A DNA stretch of 39,422 nt from a virus: positions 1-39,422 of the IMG/VR virus record IMGVR_UViG_3300044712_000999. One strand, 5' to 3'. Under the pieces are notes generated by a model, which saw only the letters and a list, made by a program, of their open reading frames with translations, was not told the origin of the DNA and made no database searches. The position numbers and the translations under genes were made by a program. Shown piece after piece: positions 38,434 through 39,422 of the stretch (the first letter of the stretch is position 1; every line of letters begins with the position of its first letter).

Positions 38434-38906
38434 TTTTTAATATAAGTTATTCCATTAATATTTAATTCTAAGGGCAAAGTTTCAGAATAAGGTTCAGTTT
38501 CTAAATCCAAAGGACTTGCGAGAACTGCAGACGGATTGTCGACACCCCAGTCAGAGTCGAGCCAGTCGTACATCCAGTCCCACTCGCCGTCGCCCCAGAA
38601 CAGGTACAGGACAAAGCGGACGCCGTTCGGATTCTGCAGAATAGTTCCCCAAAAATATATATACTTGTTTTTCCATTCGTTGGGTATTTCTGTAGGATTA
38701 TCTAATAAGAACTTTAATACTGTGCTATTAAGAGGATTTTTTACTTTATTTTTTAATGTCTCGCCATATATATAGCCTTTTTCTTGCTCTTGAGATAGCC
38801 AAAGACTGACTTTCTTTTTGTCCCACTTAATTTTTCCTAGAGATTTATTTTCTGCTAGAGTAAAATTGTCAGGTATCCAAGGTTTTGATGTATCTATTGT
38901 TTTCAT
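38430..38906 (-). CDS. Protein with W/D-rich C-terminal island, 158 aa
   Basis: The N-terminal 85 residues are Lys-rich (KSLGKIKWDKKKVSLWLSQE). Residues about 89-131 (FWGTI then RFVLYLFWGDGEWDWMYDWL and DSDWGVDNPSAVLAS) are rich in Trp, Asp and Gly and encoded by DNA of about 59% GC, in a gene that is otherwise AT-rich. The codons at the Asp/Gly/Tyr/Met/Ser positions have the form expected if adenines of a template had been replaced, as in variable regions of diversity-generating retroelements. No reverse transcriptase is present in the window. Otherwise the function is unknown. Confidence 0.65.
   Translation of the reverse strand: MKTIDTSKPWIPDNFTLAENKSLGKIKWDKKKVSLWLSQEQEKGYIYGETLKNKVKNPLNSTVLKFLLDNPTEIPNEWKNKYIYFWGTILQNPNGVRFVLYLFWGDGEWDWMYDWLDSDWGVDNPSAVLASPLDLETEPYSETLPLELNINGITYIKK
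38525..38639 (-). other. GC-rich island inside an AT-rich gene (candidate hypervariable region)
   Basis: 71 of 120 bases in 38521-38640 are G or C, counted by eye, against roughly 30% on both sides. Each boundary falls at a CTGCAG (38525-38530 and 38634-38639). It encodes the W/D-rich part of the gene 38430-38906. Confidence 0.75.
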
Positions 38907-38926
38907 ATTTATTTTCTACTTAGCTT

Positions 38927-39422
38927 TTAATCTATTGTGGCAGTCCATTCTTTGCCATCTATTTTCACAGATACTTTTTTGCCTGAAAGAGATACCTCTT
39001 TCGGCTCGTCTATTGGTGTAATTTCATAATCTCCTAATACATATTGATTTTCCCAATAAGTTGAACCAGTTTTATCTGTAATGTCTGTGATTTTTCCTGT
39101 ATCATCTCCTCCAATAAACCAACCTTTTGTAAACGATGCTTTTAATGAGACCCAAGCATTACCAGAGACCCAAGCATTACCAGAGACCCGAGCATAACCA
39201 GAGACCTGAGCATAACCAGAGACCCGAGCATCACCATAGACCTGAGCATCACCATAGACCTGAGCATCACCATAGACCTGAGCATCACCATAGACCCAAG
39301 CATTACCAGAGACCCGAGCATAACCAGAGACCTGAGCATAACCAGAGACCCGAGCATCACCATAGACCTGAGCATCACCATAGACCTGAGCATCACCATA
39401 GACCTGAGCATCACCATAGACC
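38927..39422 (-). CDS. Hexapeptide-repeat beta-helix protein, C-terminal part (start lies at 393 across the join)
   Basis: Entering from the window end in the frame of the N-terminal part (39296-39422 = 1-127), about 15 hexapeptides of the GNAWVS/GDAQVY type run to 39150. A non-repetitive tail follows: SLKASFTKGWFIGGDDTGKI, then YWENQYVLGDYEITP and a small C-terminal beta domain ending GKEWTATID before TAA at 38927. The tail has no ATG-initiated frame of its own, which is why it is easily missed. Joined across the circle, the protein has about 21 or 22 assembled repeats flanked by unique ends. Confidence 0.8.
   Translation of the reverse strand, partial: VYGDAQVYGDAQVYGDAQVYGDARVSGYAQVSGYARVSGNAWVYGDAQVYGDAQVYGDAQVYGDARVSGYAQVSGYARVSGNAWVSGNAWVSLKASFTKGWFIGGDDTGKITDITDKTGSTYWENQYVLGDYEITPIDEPKEVSLSGKKVSVKIDGKEWTATID
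39150..39422. repeat. 18-bp tandem repeat array, right part
   Basis: About 15 copies of the same 18-base unit as 1-246, including two higher-order blocks of the same series of variants (39169-39296 and 39296-39422). This indicates duplication of a multi-unit block or an assembly ambiguity. Confidence 0.93.
39296..39422. repeat. Exact terminal direct repeat, right copy
   Basis: Identical to bases 1-127. See the left copy for interpretation as a circular contig overlap. Confidence 0.9.

Noticed and set aside
39142-39417. Open frame MVMLRS... on the minus strand
   Set aside because: It is a second frame of the 18-bp repeats. The other frame gives a known beta-helix repeat pattern and connects to unique N- and C-terminal sequences.
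1-39422. Integrase or lysogeny module
   Set aside because: No recombinase, repressor pair or attachment-site pair could be recognised, so a strictly lytic or otherwise non-integrating life cycle is assumed.

Overview
The window is very probably one complete, circularly closed genome of a tailed bacteriophage with short-tail (podovirus-like) features. Its first 127 bases are repeated exactly as its last 127 bases (1-127 = 39296-39422), leaving about 39,295 unique bases. An overlap of that length is what a k=127 de Bruijn assembly leaves on a circular contig. The DNA is AT-rich (roughly 30% GC in most genes) and every supportable gene is on the minus strand. TGA is used as a stop throughout, so hosts that recode TGA are unlikely. 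I suspect a Patescibacteria (CPR) host from several family resemblances recalled from memory (HHLTPRSRGG protein, GPTG collagen-like proteins, W/D-rich C-terminal island protein), but nothing in the window proves it.

Layout, in the direction of transcription (high to low coordinates). (1) 39422-36567: hexapeptide-repeat beta-helix protein (its gene crosses the contig junction from 393), a W/D-rich protein with a GC-rich island, a Cys-rich protein and a GT2 glycosyltransferase with TPR-like repeats. (2) 36531-30985: a promoter, small proteins, GroES, GroEL, zinc-ribbon mini-proteins, small and large (GpA-type) terminase. (3) 30979-13534: a strong promoter with an attenuator-like terminator, then portal, scaffold, major capsid protein, decoration and collagen-like proteins, tail nozzle and adaptor, ejection proteins with a muralytic domain, lysis genes and holin. 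The unit ends with a cassette encoding a small HNH-like protein and a terminator at 13167-13203. (4) 13128-8583: promoter, YqaJ exonuclease, a protein ending in the SSB-like DIPF tail, a DnaA-domain-IV-like DNA-binding protein, a probable small RNA, then HNH and VRR-NUC nucleases. (5) 8546-2910: promoter and a long structured leader, then QueE, QueD, a phosphoribosyltransferase, GTP cyclohydrolase I, QueC, QueF, a DpdA-like DNA transglycosylase and a ParB/Srx-fold protein. (6) 2906-762: promoter and a run of overlapping small genes ending with a nitroreductase. No DNA polymerase, helicase, primase, RNA polymerase or integrase is recognisable, so replication and transcription should depend on the host.

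How it fits together. FolE, QueD, QueE, QueC and QueF form an unbroken route from GTP to preQ1. The TGT-fold DpdA-like enzyme beside them should exchange guanine in phage DNA for a 7-deazaguanine (preQ1 predicted), a known anti-restriction strategy. The ParB/Srx-fold gene next to it carries a DGEHR motif and recalls DpdB, the partner of bacterial DpdA.

The least expected feature is the regulatory layer. Five of six good sigma70-like promoters carry a DnaA-box-like TTATCC(A/C)C(A/T) sequence 5-7 bases upstream of the -35, and the phage encodes a protein with a DnaA domain IV signature. Three long intergenic regions (394-761, 8124-8582, 9393-9842) are full of stems whose imperfect pairs are mostly G-U wobbles only when read as minus-strand RNA. 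One contains a promoter- and terminator-bounded transcript of about 100 nt. Two gene cassettes (queE and the HNH-like gene at 13211) share the same leader: a two-tier hairpin, then a GTTCTT..GAAAGGAGGA ribosome-binding segment, which is rare elsewhere in this genome.
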